64,000 bases of DNA from positions 3,286,001 through 3,350,000 of the forward strand of contig CP121688.1 in assembly GCA_038396625.1 (NCBI GenBank), given 5' to 3'. The position numbers and the translations under genes were made by a program. The notes below the pieces were generated by a model that saw only the letters and a program-made list of their open reading frames with translations, made no database searches and was not told the origin of the DNA. Source of the stretch: G038396625 sp038396625 (GTDB taxonomy: Bacteria > Bacillota > Clostridia > Peptostreptococcales > Thermotaleaceae). This document shows, in pieces, positions 34,541 through 43,667 of this stretch (position 1 is the stretch's first letter; each line of letters starts with the position of its first letter).

Positions 34541-34584
34541 CTTAAATTTTTTTACAATTGTCTTTTCTAAAATGCTACCACTTA

Positions 34585-35538
34585 TTATTTAAAATCAACA
34601 TAAACCTCATTAGATGATTTTCCATTCAAATAGTTTTGAATATTATCTATGCATATGTTTGTCTTCGTAACTATTGCCTCTCTAGTATTAAAGCCCATAT
34701 GAGGAGTTACTACTACATTATCAAGTTTCAGCAAATCTATACCGCTTTGTATGGTTAGATCTATATCATCTAAGCCTGCTCCAAAAATATTTTTATTTTT
34801 TAATGTTTGATAAAGATCATCCTGATTAATCAAGTCCGCTCGAGCAGTGTTTATAAAAATTCCGTTCTTTTTCATTTGGTTAAAGTTTTTCGTAGTAATT
34901 AAATGCTTGGTTGACGGCAATAATGGCATATGAACAGACACAACATCACTTTCCAAAAATATTTCATCGCAAGAAACATATCGAACATTGTATTTCTTGA
35001 TGATCTGATCTTTAGGCTTAGGATCATAGGCAATAATTTTCATATTAAATCCAGATGCAATTTCTATTACTCTACATCCAATAACCCCTGTTCCAAGGAC
35101 GCCAAGCGTTTTATTTGACAGCTCCATTCCTTGAAACAAGCCCCAATGATAAGCCTTAGATTCTCTAACATCTCGATCGGCCTGAGGGACCTTTCTCATA
35201 ACAGCCAGCATTAAGCTTACAGCTAGTTCTGCCACAGCATTTTTAGCATACCCTGGAATATTTGTTACAGTAATTCCTCTTTTATGAGCTGCTGCTATAT
35301 CTACATGATCATAACCCGTAGCCCAAAGAGAAATCATCTTTAAGTTTGGCAATTTACCTAAAACATCTTTAGAAAAATTTGTCCACCCATTTATAATAAT
35401 ATCAGCATTTTCTGCACGTTTGAGAATTTCTTCTTCGTTAGCAGGTACACCTGAACATATATTCAGTTCCCCCATGCCTTTAAGTAGTTCTATTTGCTCT
35501 TGATTCATCAAAACATCATCAATAACGACAATCTTCAT
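34585..35538 (-). CDS. D-2-hydroxyacid dehydrogenase
   Basis: This 317-residue NAD(P)-dependent dehydrogenase belongs to the D-isomer specific 2-hydroxyacid family (glycerate/hydroxypyruvate type). The nucleotide-binding motif is LGTGVIGCRV near residue 150. Catalytic positions are visible as INTARADLI (Arg), a Glu near GAGLDDIDL, where the usual DVF/E motif is altered to DDIDL, and the final PHMGFNT (His). The start at 35538 follows AAGGGG; a GTG two codons earlier is possible. It is the last gene of a catabolic operon and would oxidise or form a D-hydroxyacid intermediate. Confidence 0.88.
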   Translation of the reverse strand: MKIVVIDDVLMNQEQIELLKGMGELNICSGVPANEEEILKRAENADIIINGWTNFSKDVLGKLPNLKMISLWATGYDHVDIAAAHKRGITVTNIPGYAKNAVAELAVSLMLAVMRKVPQADRDVRESKAYHWGLFQGMELSNKTLGVLGTGVIGCRVIEIASGFNMKIIAYDPKPKDQIIKKYNVRYVSCDEIFLESDVVSVHMPLLPSTKHLITTKNFNQMKKNGIFINTARADLINQDDLYQTLKNKNIFGAGLDDIDLTIQSGIDLLKLDNVVVTPHMGFNTREAIVTKTNICIDNIQNYLNGKSSNEVYVDFK

Positions 35539-35568
35539 ATTCACACCCCTTCGTGCCTATTTGCTAGG

Positions 35569-36876
35569 TTATTGACTGAGATAGGGTAGACAGTCTCCAC
35601 CTCGCGGTAAAACGCCAACTTTTCCATCGGGTATCTCTTTCAACGCATGATCAACAGCATCCTGAAGTGTTTGAAACTTCTTATATCCAAGAATAGTTAT
35701 ATCCTCATCAGATAGACCATCTGTAAGAATAAGTATATTTGCCTTTTCTCGAACCCTAGCATTCGCCATCGCTATATCCGCTGCCACTAAATCAGCCTTA
35801 TCGTCCTCTAGCGGAATTTTTTCTACTGTATCCTTCGCTTCTTGATACGAAATTTTTGCCCAATCCCTTAGTTTTGGATGATTATGCTCCATTCCTTCAA
35901 AACAAGGAGCAGTAAAAATGATATAACCTCCTTGTTTCACGCTGAAATATGCAGATACCAATCCTTTTTCCCCTTGCCAGTAATCAATATCACAGGGATA
36001 AGAACTTACCACAACAATATCTGCTAAAGCAGGAATTTGTACGCCGTAAACTTGTGCAGACACCTTCGCTCCTGCACGATGGGCTTTCACAAAATCTCCA
36101 GCAAAAATATCTACAATTTCTTGATCTGGTGTCATCACTACATTGACAATGAACTTTAGCCCTACTCTTCGAGCTACTTCCTCTATACCTTTTCTACAAG
36201 GATTATCTTCAATATTTCCTAGCGGGATCTCCTTCATTAGTGCTCCAGCAATATGTGTGGCTGAAGTTGTGGCAGAGCCACATATTCCCGGCTGAACAAT
36301 TTTGGCTCCTCCTGAGAAACCAGCATCTGAGTGAGGTATAATATTTCCAAGCCCAATAATATAGTCCACTTCTTGAACCTTTTTATTAACATGAACAGGA
36401 AATTTTAAACCATCAACTTCTACAACACCCAAATCCACCATGCTGTCTTTATCGTTAAAATCATGTTGATAAATTTTCACCATTTTGAATATATCTTCCC
36501 CAACCTTCTCGATGATCTCTTGTTCGGTCATGATTCGATGCGTTCCAGGAGCCGTTAATATTTCGATGTTATCCAGTGGTATTCCCAAATTCGTCAAGTA
36601 CTTGATCAATACAGGAAGTATTTTACTTACTGGTGTAATTCTGGTATTATCATCAATCAAAATCAAGATTTTATCCTCTTTTTTTACTTGCTCTTTTAAC
36701 GCCTCACACCCTATTGGCTGTTCTAGTCTTTCTAATAGTGTCTTTTCAAAATCCTTTACTGGTGGAAATTGCTTCATCCTTCCTTCAAAAAGGAAAGATG
36801 AAGCTGGAATGGATGCCTCTAAATGTTTACCACCGTAAGGGACTGTAATGATTCTCATATTTTGATCCATATTCAT
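35569..36876 (-). CDS. LarA-family nickel-pincer 2-hydroxyacid racemase/epimerase
   Basis: The 435-residue protein is related to lactate racemase LarA (DUF2088). The cofactor-binding motif PHSDAGFSGGAKIVQPG contains the His and the Lys to which the nickel-pincer nucleotide attaches. Other family features are IDDNTRITP near the N-terminus, APGTHR with its His, and ATHIAG. Known substrates of the family include lactate, malate, 2-hydroxyglutarate and gluconate-type acids; this one is undefined. The cofactor-making LarB, LarC and LarE genes are not in the window. It lies between aconitase X and the D-2-hydroxyacid dehydrogenase in one operon. Confidence 0.86.
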   Translation of the reverse strand: MNMDQNMRIITVPYGGKHLEASIPASSFLFEGRMKQFPPVKDFEKTLLERLEQPIGCEALKEQVKKEDKILILIDDNTRITPVSKILPVLIKYLTNLGIPLDNIEILTAPGTHRIMTEQEIIEKVGEDIFKMVKIYQHDFNDKDSMVDLGVVEVDGLKFPVHVNKKVQEVDYIIGLGNIIPHSDAGFSGGAKIVQPGICGSATTSATHIAGALMKEIPLGNIEDNPCRKGIEEVARRVGLKFIVNVVMTPDQEIVDIFAGDFVKAHRAGAKVSAQVYGVQIPALADIVVVSSYPCDIDYWQGEKGLVSAYFSVKQGGYIIFTAPCFEGMEHNHPKLRDWAKISYQEAKDTVEKIPLEDDKADLVAADIAMANARVREKANILILTDGLSDEDITILGYKKFQTLQDAVDHALKEIPDGKVGVLPRGGDCLPYLSQ

Positions 36877-36915
36877 TACACCCTCTCTATTGTATAAAAG
36901 TTATTCTAGTAAATT

Positions 36916-37323
36916 TTAAAGTAGTGTAATTTCTCCATTATTTGCGTCAACTTTTACCCTATCCCCATCCTTCACAATCTCGTAGAATTCTGAGTCAACT
37001 TTGTCTACCATTGTAGTTTCCATAATAATGGCACTAGCTACAAGAACGGTCTCAGGATTTTGAATAATCATGGCCTTTGGTGCGTTATTTTGGGTAGCAA
37101 GCTGGTATAGTCCATCTGCTTGAACAACGGAGCTTCCTTTTCCTCCTGGAAATACGAGTATTTTTCCCGATACACTTTTTCCTTCTAAGGAATGACCTTT
37201 TTCAATGACTACCCCCGTCTTTGGATCAATTAAATAAAACATAATATCATCTTTTGAAATTAATATTTCTCCTTCTGTAATGCCCTCTGAAATTTTATGA
37301 CAGGAAAATATTTTTTGGCTCAT
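36916..37323 (-). CDS. Aconitase X swivel-domain subunit
   Basis: The 135-residue protein corresponds to the swivel (DUF126) part of aconitase X, encoded here as a separate small subunit. The conserved loop FPGGKGSSVVQADGLYQ contains the Ser region that contacts substrate carboxylates. It follows the large subunit gene after one base (37325 stop to 37323 start), so the two are translationally coupled. Aconitase X enzymes characterised so far dehydrate cis-3-hydroxyproline in bacteria or phosphomevalonate in archaea. Confidence 0.86.
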   Translation of the reverse strand: MSQKIFSCHKISEGITEGEILISKDDIMFYLIDPKTGVVIEKGHSLEGKSVSGKILVFPGGKGSSVVQADGLYQLATQNNAPKAMIIQNPETVLVASAIIMETTMVDKVDSEFYEIVKDGDRVKVDANNGEITLL

Positions 37324-37324
37324 T

Positions 37325-38530
37325 TTATTTCACTTCTCCTTTCAATGCTGCTTCAACACATGTTTTTAAGTCACGAATGATAAAATTGATTCCTCTACGC
37401 TTTGGATAATATGCGCATTTTGGAGATTCTGTAACGCCTATCTTTCCATTTAAATGATGCCAGCAAGGCTGATCTGGACAAGTATCTGCAACAATATCAC
37501 CACCAGCGTCTTGAATGATTTGAAGTAATCCCATTCTATCCGCCATCTCCCTCGTATGACTTGACGTTAGAATCCACATATCGGCTACTAACTTTTTACC
37601 TTTCACAATTTCTACGATTTCCTGTACCTGATCCAATGTAAAGTGTGGGCATCCAAACATAGCAAAATCGATTTTTTTGTTACCTTCATAAGATATTTCT
37701 TCAAGAATATTTTCTAAATCTTCGTTTGTTATAACAACCTTTCGCTTAGGCTCTTTTCCACCAAATGCTTGCTCAAGAGTTTGTGCTTCAGGTGTTACCC
37801 CTACCACATGATACATACCGTAGGCACCAGAAGTATTTAATTGTGCACCTAGATTCATAAAGGATTCGGGTGAAATTGTCTTTGGCAATCCTGTAAACAC
37901 AGGAATTCCAGCCCCAATTTTTTTACCCATATATCCAAGTAGATGATACTCAAAATGAGATTTCATGTCTGCCTGTACTTCAACAAGAATATCCCCCTTA
38001 CGATTTTCATCTAAAAGCAGCCCATATTCTGGTACAAGTCCTGTTATTGCTGCACATAAAGCACTTTGTGCAGCCTCTCGATTGCTTCGTGCTCCCCACA
38101 CAGAATTAACAAATGGTGTTGCACTCGATTCAGAAAATGCTACAACTTCTCCAAAGTGAGGAATATTCGTTCCTAAATAAGGCGTACAATTATAAGATAA
38201 AACAGCTCCTAAACCCTTGTATGCATCGTGGGTTCTTTGCATTAAAGATACATCTTCATCTGTAACCATTCCCGTATTTTTAAAATATGACAAACAAAAT
38301 CCAGGATTTACTGTAGGTGGAATTTTACATTTCGCCCCAGCTTTTAACAGCTTTTCTGCAAACCAAAGATCTGCCTCCTGATTACTTAAAGCAACATGTG
38401 CTCTAGTAATTGGTACCATTCTCTTCGCATCAAAAGATTCACCAATTGCCACTTGAATTTTCATGGCAATGGCAACACCTTCTCCATGCTTCCCTTCCAG
38501 CATTTCTTGTTGTGTTTTTGTTAATTCCAT
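37325..38530 (-). CDS. Aconitase X catalytic subunit
   Basis: The 401-residue protein matches the DUF521 catalytic part of aconitase X. Recognisable conserved parts are VPITRAHVALSNQ, YNCTPYLGTNIPHFG with a Cys cluster ligand candidate, ESSATPFVNSVWGARSNREA, FAMFGCPHFT and ADTCPDQPCWHH. These supply the Cys residues for the Fe-S cluster. It acts with the small swivel subunit encoded next. Neither proline-metabolism nor mevalonate genes are nearby. The TRAP transporter, racemase and dehydrogenase partners suggest a hydroxyacid substrate, but this is inference. Confidence 0.87.
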   Translation of the reverse strand: MELTKTQQEMLEGKHGEGVAIAMKIQVAIGESFDAKRMVPITRAHVALSNQEADLWFAEKLLKAGAKCKIPPTVNPGFCLSYFKNTGMVTDEDVSLMQRTHDAYKGLGAVLSYNCTPYLGTNIPHFGEVVAFSESSATPFVNSVWGARSNREAAQSALCAAITGLVPEYGLLLDENRKGDILVEVQADMKSHFEYHLLGYMGKKIGAGIPVFTGLPKTISPESFMNLGAQLNTSGAYGMYHVVGVTPEAQTLEQAFGGKEPKRKVVITNEDLENILEEISYEGNKKIDFAMFGCPHFTLDQVQEIVEIVKGKKLVADMWILTSSHTREMADRMGLLQIIQDAGGDIVADTCPDQPCWHHLNGKIGVTESPKCAYYPKRRGINFIIRDLKTCVEAALKGEVK

Positions 38531-38752
38531 AGTTTCTCCTCCTGATATTATTGATTATTGTAAATCTAACACTAGACTAATATAGTGATTTAGTCTAATT
38601 AGAATCTATCTTCTTTCTTATACGTTTATTTCGTTTTTTTAATATCTTTATCAGTTTCCAAACTATTATTTTTCATCTATCTAATAAAGACATTCTTATA
38701 TAAAAGTAATTTATATTAAAAATTTTTAAGATCCACATGTTCTATGTAATTG

Positions 38753-40033
38753 TTACTTGAATACATTCACTAGAAACATAGTTGTGGCTGGTACGTATGT
38801 TGTAATTGCCAATGCAGTAAGTAGCGCAAATAAAAACCATTTTGTATACTGCATCATACGTTCCATGGAAATATCAGCTACCGCCGAAGCCACAAACAGA
38901 TTAATACCATATGGTGGTGTAATAAATCCAATTGCTAAATTCATTACAAGCATTACACCAAATGTTATGGGAGACATGCCTAACTTTTCTACAACAGGAA
39001 GTAGAATCGGAGATAAAATAATCGTTGCAGGAATATTGTCAATCAAACATCCAACTACAAGCAAGAACAGATTAATAATTAGCATCAGAATGATTCCATT
39101 ATCGGTAATTCCAAGCAAATAATTTGCCATTAATGCAGGTAACTGCTGTAAACTGAGATAGCTAGCAAATGCCATGGATAAACCTACCATGAAAGTAGTT
39201 ACGCCATTAATGACCATGGTATCGTATAAAGCTTTATATACGCCTTTCCAGTCAAGCTCCTTATAAACAAAAACACCAATAACTAACGAATAGACAACAG
39301 CGATAACAGCCGCCTCAGTAGGTGTGAACACCCCAGCATAGATACCTCCCAGTACAATGACTGGTGCTAGCAGTGCCCAAATTGCAGATTTAAATGCCAC
39401 CCATAATTCTCCTGCTGAAGGCCAATGTCCCGTACCTTTATAACCATTTTTTTTAGATAATAAATAGCAAGTAATTAACAATACCCCACCCATCAATACT
39501 CCTGGAATAAAACCTGCTATAAAAAGATCACTGATGGAAACACCAACAACAACACCATAAATTACAAGGGGGATACTTGGTGGAATAATAACACCGATAG
39601 TTCCAGCAGCTGCAGCCAAAGATGCACTAAAGCCAACATCGTATTTTTTTTCTTTCATAGCTGGTATCATAAAAGCACCAATCGCTGATGTAGTTGCAAC
39701 TGCTGAACCCGATATCGCTGCAAAAAACATACATGCAATAGTAGTTACCATACCTAAGCCTCCAGTGATAGCCCCAAAACAAAGATTTGCAAAATCTAAT
39801 AATCGACGGGCTACACCCCCAGTACTCATTAAATTTCCTGCTAGAATAAAAAATGGTATGGCCATTAGAGGAAAAGAATCAACGCCGGTAATAGCATTTT
39901 GAGTAACAAGCACCATGGGAATATCTGAAAATAAAAATAATGAAATCAATGTTGCAATACCAATAGCAAATCCTATAGGCACACTTAATAATATTAGTAT
40001 TGAGAATGATCCAAATAATACAATTGCCTCCAT
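38753..40033 (-). CDS. dctM: TRAP transporter large permease subunit (DctM type)
   Basis: The 426-residue, roughly 12-helix membrane protein is the ion-coupled channel subunit of a tripartite ATP-independent periplasmic transporter. Family features are VPIGFAIGIATLISLF at the start, FPLMAIPFFILAGNLM and GFSASLAAAAGTIGVIIPPSIP. The ATG lies one base after the stop of the small subunit gene. It imports a carboxylate using a sodium or proton gradient; the operon content points to a hydroxyacid. A 222-bp gap separates it from the aconitase X gene. Confidence 0.93.
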   Translation of the reverse strand: MEAIVLFGSFSILILLSVPIGFAIGIATLISLFLFSDIPMVLVTQNAITGVDSFPLMAIPFFILAGNLMSTGGVARRLLDFANLCFGAITGGLGMVTTIACMFFAAISGSAVATTSAIGAFMIPAMKEKKYDVGFSASLAAAAGTIGVIIPPSIPLVIYGVVVGVSISDLFIAGFIPGVLMGGVLLITCYLLSKKNGYKGTGHWPSAGELWVAFKSAIWALLAPVIVLGGIYAGVFTPTEAAVIAVVYSLVIGVFVYKELDWKGVYKALYDTMVINGVTTFMVGLSMAFASYLSLQQLPALMANYLLGITDNGIILMLIINLFLLVVGCLIDNIPATIILSPILLPVVEKLGMSPITFGVMLVMNLAIGFITPPYGINLFVASAVADISMERMMQYTKWFLFALLTALAITTYVPATTMFLVNVFK

Positions 40034-40034
40034 A

Positions 40035-40532
40035 TTACGCTTTTCCCCCTTTTATTCCAACAAGAGTCACGATCATTTCATATACTTGCTGCACCAATCG
40101 TAATCCCATAATCCCACAGCTTACTGGTAATGAAACATAAATGAGATACATGGGAATTCTCATAGCTGACGATACAGAACCTTTTTGAATTAAATCTAAT
40201 GTCAACTGTGTTCCTCCAACAGCTAAAAAAATACAAAAACCAATCCAAATGATTGTTGCAAGAATATCAATAACATGTTGCTGCACTTTGTTTTTGAAGA
40301 ATCCATATATAAGTTCTACGCGTATGTGCTTGCGTTCTCGTATCCCAAGACTTGCTCCCAACCATATTTGCCAAATAAAAATATAACGAGCTAATTCTTC
40401 ACTCCATGATAATGACGAATTAAAGACGTATCTCATGACCACTTGCGCAAAAATGAGACATACCGTAACCACCAAACTGCTTACCAACAAATATTCCTCA
40501 AGTTTGTCATAATAGCCTAATATTTTTTTCAA
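40035..40532 (-). CDS. dctQ: TRAP transporter small permease subunit (DctQ type)
   Basis: The 165-residue protein has four hydrophobic helices. The DctQ signature LSWSEELARYIFIWQIWLGA lies around residues 39-58 and RERKHIRVELI follows. It pairs with the DctM subunit encoded immediately downstream. The start is a TTG at 40532 preceded by AAGGTGATC, the only start in a sensible position. Confidence 0.9.
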   Translation of the reverse strand: MKKILGYYDKLEEYLLVSSLVVTVCLIFAQVVMRYVFNSSLSWSEELARYIFIWQIWLGASLGIRERKHIRVELIYGFFKNKVQQHVIDILATIIWIGFCIFLAVGGTQLTLDLIQKGSVSSAMRIPMYLIYVSLPVSCGIMGLRLVQQVYEMIVTLVGIKGGKA

Positions 40533-40633
40533 TAGCGATCACCTTCTCATATAAATTTAATGTTGCTTATCCTGTTGAAAAAAGAGGATAGAGGAATATT
40601 CATCTATCTTACCCCTCTTCCTCCTTCTACGTT

Positions 40634-41653
40634 TTATTCGTTGTACTTGGCTACTAGATCAAACATATCTTGTCCAATCTCTTGCTTATACTTCTCGTAC
40701 ATGGGTTTAAGTGCTTCTACAAATTTCGCATGATTCTCAGGAGTGATAGTGTTTATTTCCATACCTGCTTCCTTAAGTTTTTCTATGTATAAATCAGTGT
40801 CCTTCAGTTCTATATCCCTTTGATAATCGATTAAGTATTTCTTCGTACCATCTGCAACGATTTTTTGAATATCTTCTGGTAATCCTTTATAAAACTTATC
40901 ATTAATTAGCACGGCTAAATATCCATAGGAATGTCCTGTCAAGCTATAATATTTCTGTACCTCTTGAAATTTTGTTGCATATACCAATGAAGCCGCATTT
41001 TCTTGCCCGTCTACAGTACCTTGTTGCAATCCAGTAAATACTTCACCAAAACTCATCGGTGTAGGGTTAGCTCCTAAGTATTTAAATAAATCAATATAAA
41101 CTGGACTTTCCATAACTCTCATTTTTATCCCTTTAAGATCATTAGGTTCATTGATGGGACGTACATTGTTAGAAATATGTCTTGCACCATTATAGTTATA
41201 ACCAAAGTTGTGAAGTCCCACGGGAGTTAAAAGATCATTAAGCTTAGTACCTAATTCTCCATCTAGTGCATTAAATCCAGCCTGTTCATTATTAAAGATA
41301 AAAGGCATGTCAAGAACACCAAATTTTGCATCATAGGTAGTTAATACAGAGGTTGAAGGCATCGTCATCTGTATCGTTCCCAAGGCTACTGCTTCTGTCA
41401 TTTGTCGATCTCCACCAAGTTGTCCATTAGGATATATTTGTACATCAATTTGTCCATTAGACTGCTCTTCAACATACTTTTCGAATTCTAAAGTCGCCCT
41501 ATGTGTCGAACGATCCTCTGCTTCAATGTGACCAACCTTAATGACAATTTGTTTTGGTTCTTCTGTTGTAGCTACCTCTTCTTTCTTCGAACAACCAACT
41601 ACTAATGAAAGTAACAAAGAAACCATCAATACTACTGCTAATGACTTTTTCAT
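40634..41653 (-). CDS. dctP: TRAP transporter substrate-binding lipoprotein (DctP type)
   Basis: The 339-residue extracytoplasmic binding protein has a lipoprotein signal with lipobox VVGC near residue 21. The DctP fold is evident from FEKYVEEQSNGQIDVQIYPN, then GGDRQMTEAVALGTIQM and FGEVFTGLQQGTVDGQENA. The last of these contains the conserved region around the carboxylate-binding Arg (KMRVMESP lies before it). It is the first gene of the TRAP-AcnX-LarA operon and starts downstream of two GntR-type operators. AGGAGG precedes the ATG. Confidence 0.92.
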   Translation of the reverse strand: MKKSLAVVLMVSLLLSLVVGCSKKEEVATTEEPKQIVIKVGHIEAEDRSTHRATLEFEKYVEEQSNGQIDVQIYPNGQLGGDRQMTEAVALGTIQMTMPSTSVLTTYDAKFGVLDMPFIFNNEQAGFNALDGELGTKLNDLLTPVGLHNFGYNYNGARHISNNVRPINEPNDLKGIKMRVMESPVYIDLFKYLGANPTPMSFGEVFTGLQQGTVDGQENAASLVYATKFQEVQKYYSLTGHSYGYLAVLINDKFYKGLPEDIQKIVADGTKKYLIDYQRDIELKDTDLYIEKLKEAGMEINTITPENHAKFVEALKPMYEKYKQEIGQDMFDLVAKYNE

Positions 41654-41920
41654 GCATTTTTCCTCCTTTATTATAAACTTGCTTTAAAAATTGCCTACAA
41701 TTTAAATACCTTCTCTTTGAACACCTCCTTAATGCATTTAGTACATTCTGTGCTTTTCTTATGATGAACCGGCAAACAATCTTTTTTATTCAGTAGCATA
41801 CCGGTTTCAGCTTAGATTACATGTACAGTATCTAATCATCGCAAGTATGAGAGCTAATAAAACTGATGCTAACTATTATAATACTTCAGTTTTGAATATT
41901 TTTAACATACCATTAAATTC

Positions 41921-41936
41921 AACCTGTATACAGGTT
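41921..41936. promoter_or_regulatory. Operator 1 of the TRAP-AcnX operon
   Basis: AACCTGTATACAGGTT is a perfect 16-bp palindrome 268 bases upstream of dctP. The same sequence occurs before the GntR regulator gene. The 41654-42287 gap otherwise shows no reading frame or RNA structure. Confidence 0.75.
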
Positions 41937-42020
41937 CAAGAAAACTTTTTCCTTTGATTTACTAATCCAGCATATATTCCAATATCCATCTTATAAGTTT
42001 TTAAAATGCATGCTATATTC

Positions 42021-42036
42021 AATCTGTATGTAGGTT
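42021..42036. promoter_or_regulatory. Operator 2 of the TRAP-AcnX operon, degenerate
   Basis: AATCTGTATGTAGGTT differs from the perfect palindrome at three positions. It starts exactly 100 bases from operator 1, a spacing compatible with a DNA loop. Confidence 0.6.
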
Positions 42037-42287
42037 ACACCATTGTTTCTTCATAATCTTATATTAATGAATGCTTGTACAGATTTTTTCCTAAAAGCAT
42101 AAGCAAGTGCTTTTTCTTCAATTTTTTAGCATTTTAAAATTATGGTGCATAATATAATGTCCCCTATGCTTATACTTTTCTAATGTAGAAATGACTAAAT
42201 AAAGTATTATCGCAAAGTTGTTCAAATCTATATTAGTCTAGCGTTTTCATCATTTTTATATAATGTACTATGATTATATAAAATCTA

Positions 42288-42974
42288 CTAATACTTCCAA
42301 TTTTCACTTGGATTCCTCGTAATATTCTCTGCTGCTTTTTCTATATGGATTCTTAGTAACTTTGATAATTTATCTACATCTTTTTCCTTCATATAGTTTA
42401 TAATTTCTAGATGTTGATTTAATGTCTCTTTTTCATTACCTAATGCTCTTGCTGACATTCGTTGAAAACGTTTTATTTTTAGCTTAATGCTACTCATTAT
42501 TTCTTTTAAATACGCGTTATCGCATTTATTTACTATTAGACTATGCAGTCTACTATCATAATCTGAAATAATATCTATATCAATCTTCTCTCCTTGATCA
42601 ATTTTTCTTTTTAATTCCAACCATCCTTCTTCAATATCACTTATTTCATCATCCGTAATATACTTAAGTGATGAATGTAAAGCAGTACATTCTAAAGCTG
42701 CCCTTACTTCAAATAGTTCATGTATCTCCTTCGTTGTAACATGCTTAACAAAAACCCCAACCCCATTGTGAATTTCAACTAGCCCTTCACTAGCCAATAC
42801 CTTTATAGCTTCTCTAATTGGAGTTCTGCTCATTCCTAATGTTTGTGCAAGTAAATTTTCACTTAAATAATCTCCTGGCTTTATTTCATTATTCATAATT
42901 GAATTCTTGATTGTTTCATAAGCTAGGGTCGTTAGGTTTTTAATCTTATTTTTTTTTATACCTTCTAAAGACAT
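42288..42974 (-). CDS. GntR-family transcriptional regulator (FadR/FCD type)
   Basis: The protein has about 228 residues. The N-terminal winged helix-turn-helix carries IKPGDYLSENLLAQTLGMSR and continues TPIREAIKVLASEGLVE, typical of GntR. The C-terminal FCD ligand-binding domain has the metal/ligand His pattern (YDSRLHSLIV, HLEIINYM, RIHIEKAA). The start is uncertain: ATG 42974 was used, but a TTG at 42986 is closer to GGAAGG. A copy of AACCTGTATACAGGTT at 43053-43068 lies upstream. This protein is the evident regulator of itself and of the TRAP operon. FCD regulators usually respond to an organic acid. Confidence 0.88.
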   Translation of the reverse strand: MSLEGIKKNKIKNLTTLAYETIKNSIMNNEIKPGDYLSENLLAQTLGMSRTPIREAIKVLASEGLVEIHNGVGVFVKHVTTKEIHELFEVRAALECTALHSSLKYITDDEISDIEEGWLELKRKIDQGEKIDIDIISDYDSRLHSLIVNKCDNAYLKEIMSSIKLKIKRFQRMSARALGNEKETLNQHLEIINYMKEKDVDKLSKLLRIHIEKAAENITRNPSENWKY

Positions 42975-43052
42975 CGTTTTTACCAATCTTTTTCTTCCTT
43001 CCCTTTCATTTTGTATAAAATAATAAATTGATATTATTTTCTGACTACATAT

Positions 43053-43068
43053 AACCTGTATACAGGTT
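43053..43068. promoter_or_regulatory. Operator 3, upstream of the GntR regulator gene
   Basis: AACCTGTATACAGGTT is identical to operator 1 and extends here to a 20-bp palindrome (43051-43070). It lies about 80 bases upstream of the regulator start, consistent with autoregulation. Confidence 0.75.
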
Positions 43069-43199
43069 ATCATCTTTTGTAATCCTTGTCAAGATTTATA
43101 CATAATAAAATCTTAAAACTTGACAAAAGTAGCTTTACACTATAAAAGCAATAACCCCATCCCTCGTAATTTGCTGCTTTCCTTCTACTTCTTCTAGCC

Positions 43200-43667
43200 T
43201 TACTTTTCTTTGCTTTTATTATAATCTGAAGGCATTCCCCAATATTCAACTCGATTCAAGCAAGGAAAAGTAGAATCGAAATAAATAAATATAGGGCATT
43301 TGTCTAAATCTGGATGTGCACCAAAGAAGGTTCGATCTCCATAGCGAATCGCCTCTAGTGCCAATGGTAGTTCTCTTATAAAAATTTGATTGCGTATGGC
43401 AGCCCTATCATAGCCAAATGCGCCATCCACATAAACATACACATACATAATAAGCATATTATTATATACGCACCACGCTGCCAAAACTTCATCTCGCCTC
43501 GGATTGATTTTATCATATGCATACTGTAAACCTATGGTTAGAAAAAGTTCTGCAGTTGTATCAGAATGTGTTAAAGTATATTTTCTCCCTACAATAGGTT
43601 TTGTAAGTGCTACACCATGACGTAGTTCCACAAATACTTTCTCTGGATCTAATCTTTCTCTGTTCAA
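43200..43667 (-). CDS. Staygreen (SGR) family protein
   Basis: The 155-residue protein matches the Staygreen domain known from plant magnesium dechelatases. Conserved stretches are RKYTLTHSDTTAELFLTIG, RRDEVLAAW, IRNQIFIRELPLALEAIRYG and the final STFPCLNRVEYWGMP. The His and Asp residues of the THSD and RRDE motifs, thought to matter for dechelation, are present. Plant SGR removes Mg from chlorophyll a. In a fermentative anaerobe the substrate is unknown, perhaps another metallotetrapyrrole. The start is a TTG at 43667 behind GGGGAGG. It is monocistronic. Confidence 0.82.
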   Translation of the reverse strand: MNRERLDPEKVFVELRHGVALTKPIVGRKYTLTHSDTTAELFLTIGLQYAYDKINPRRDEVLAAWCVYNNMLIMYVYVYVDGAFGYDRAAIRNQIFIRELPLALEAIRYGDRTFFGAHPDLDKCPIFIYFDSTFPCLNRVEYWGMPSDYNKSKEK

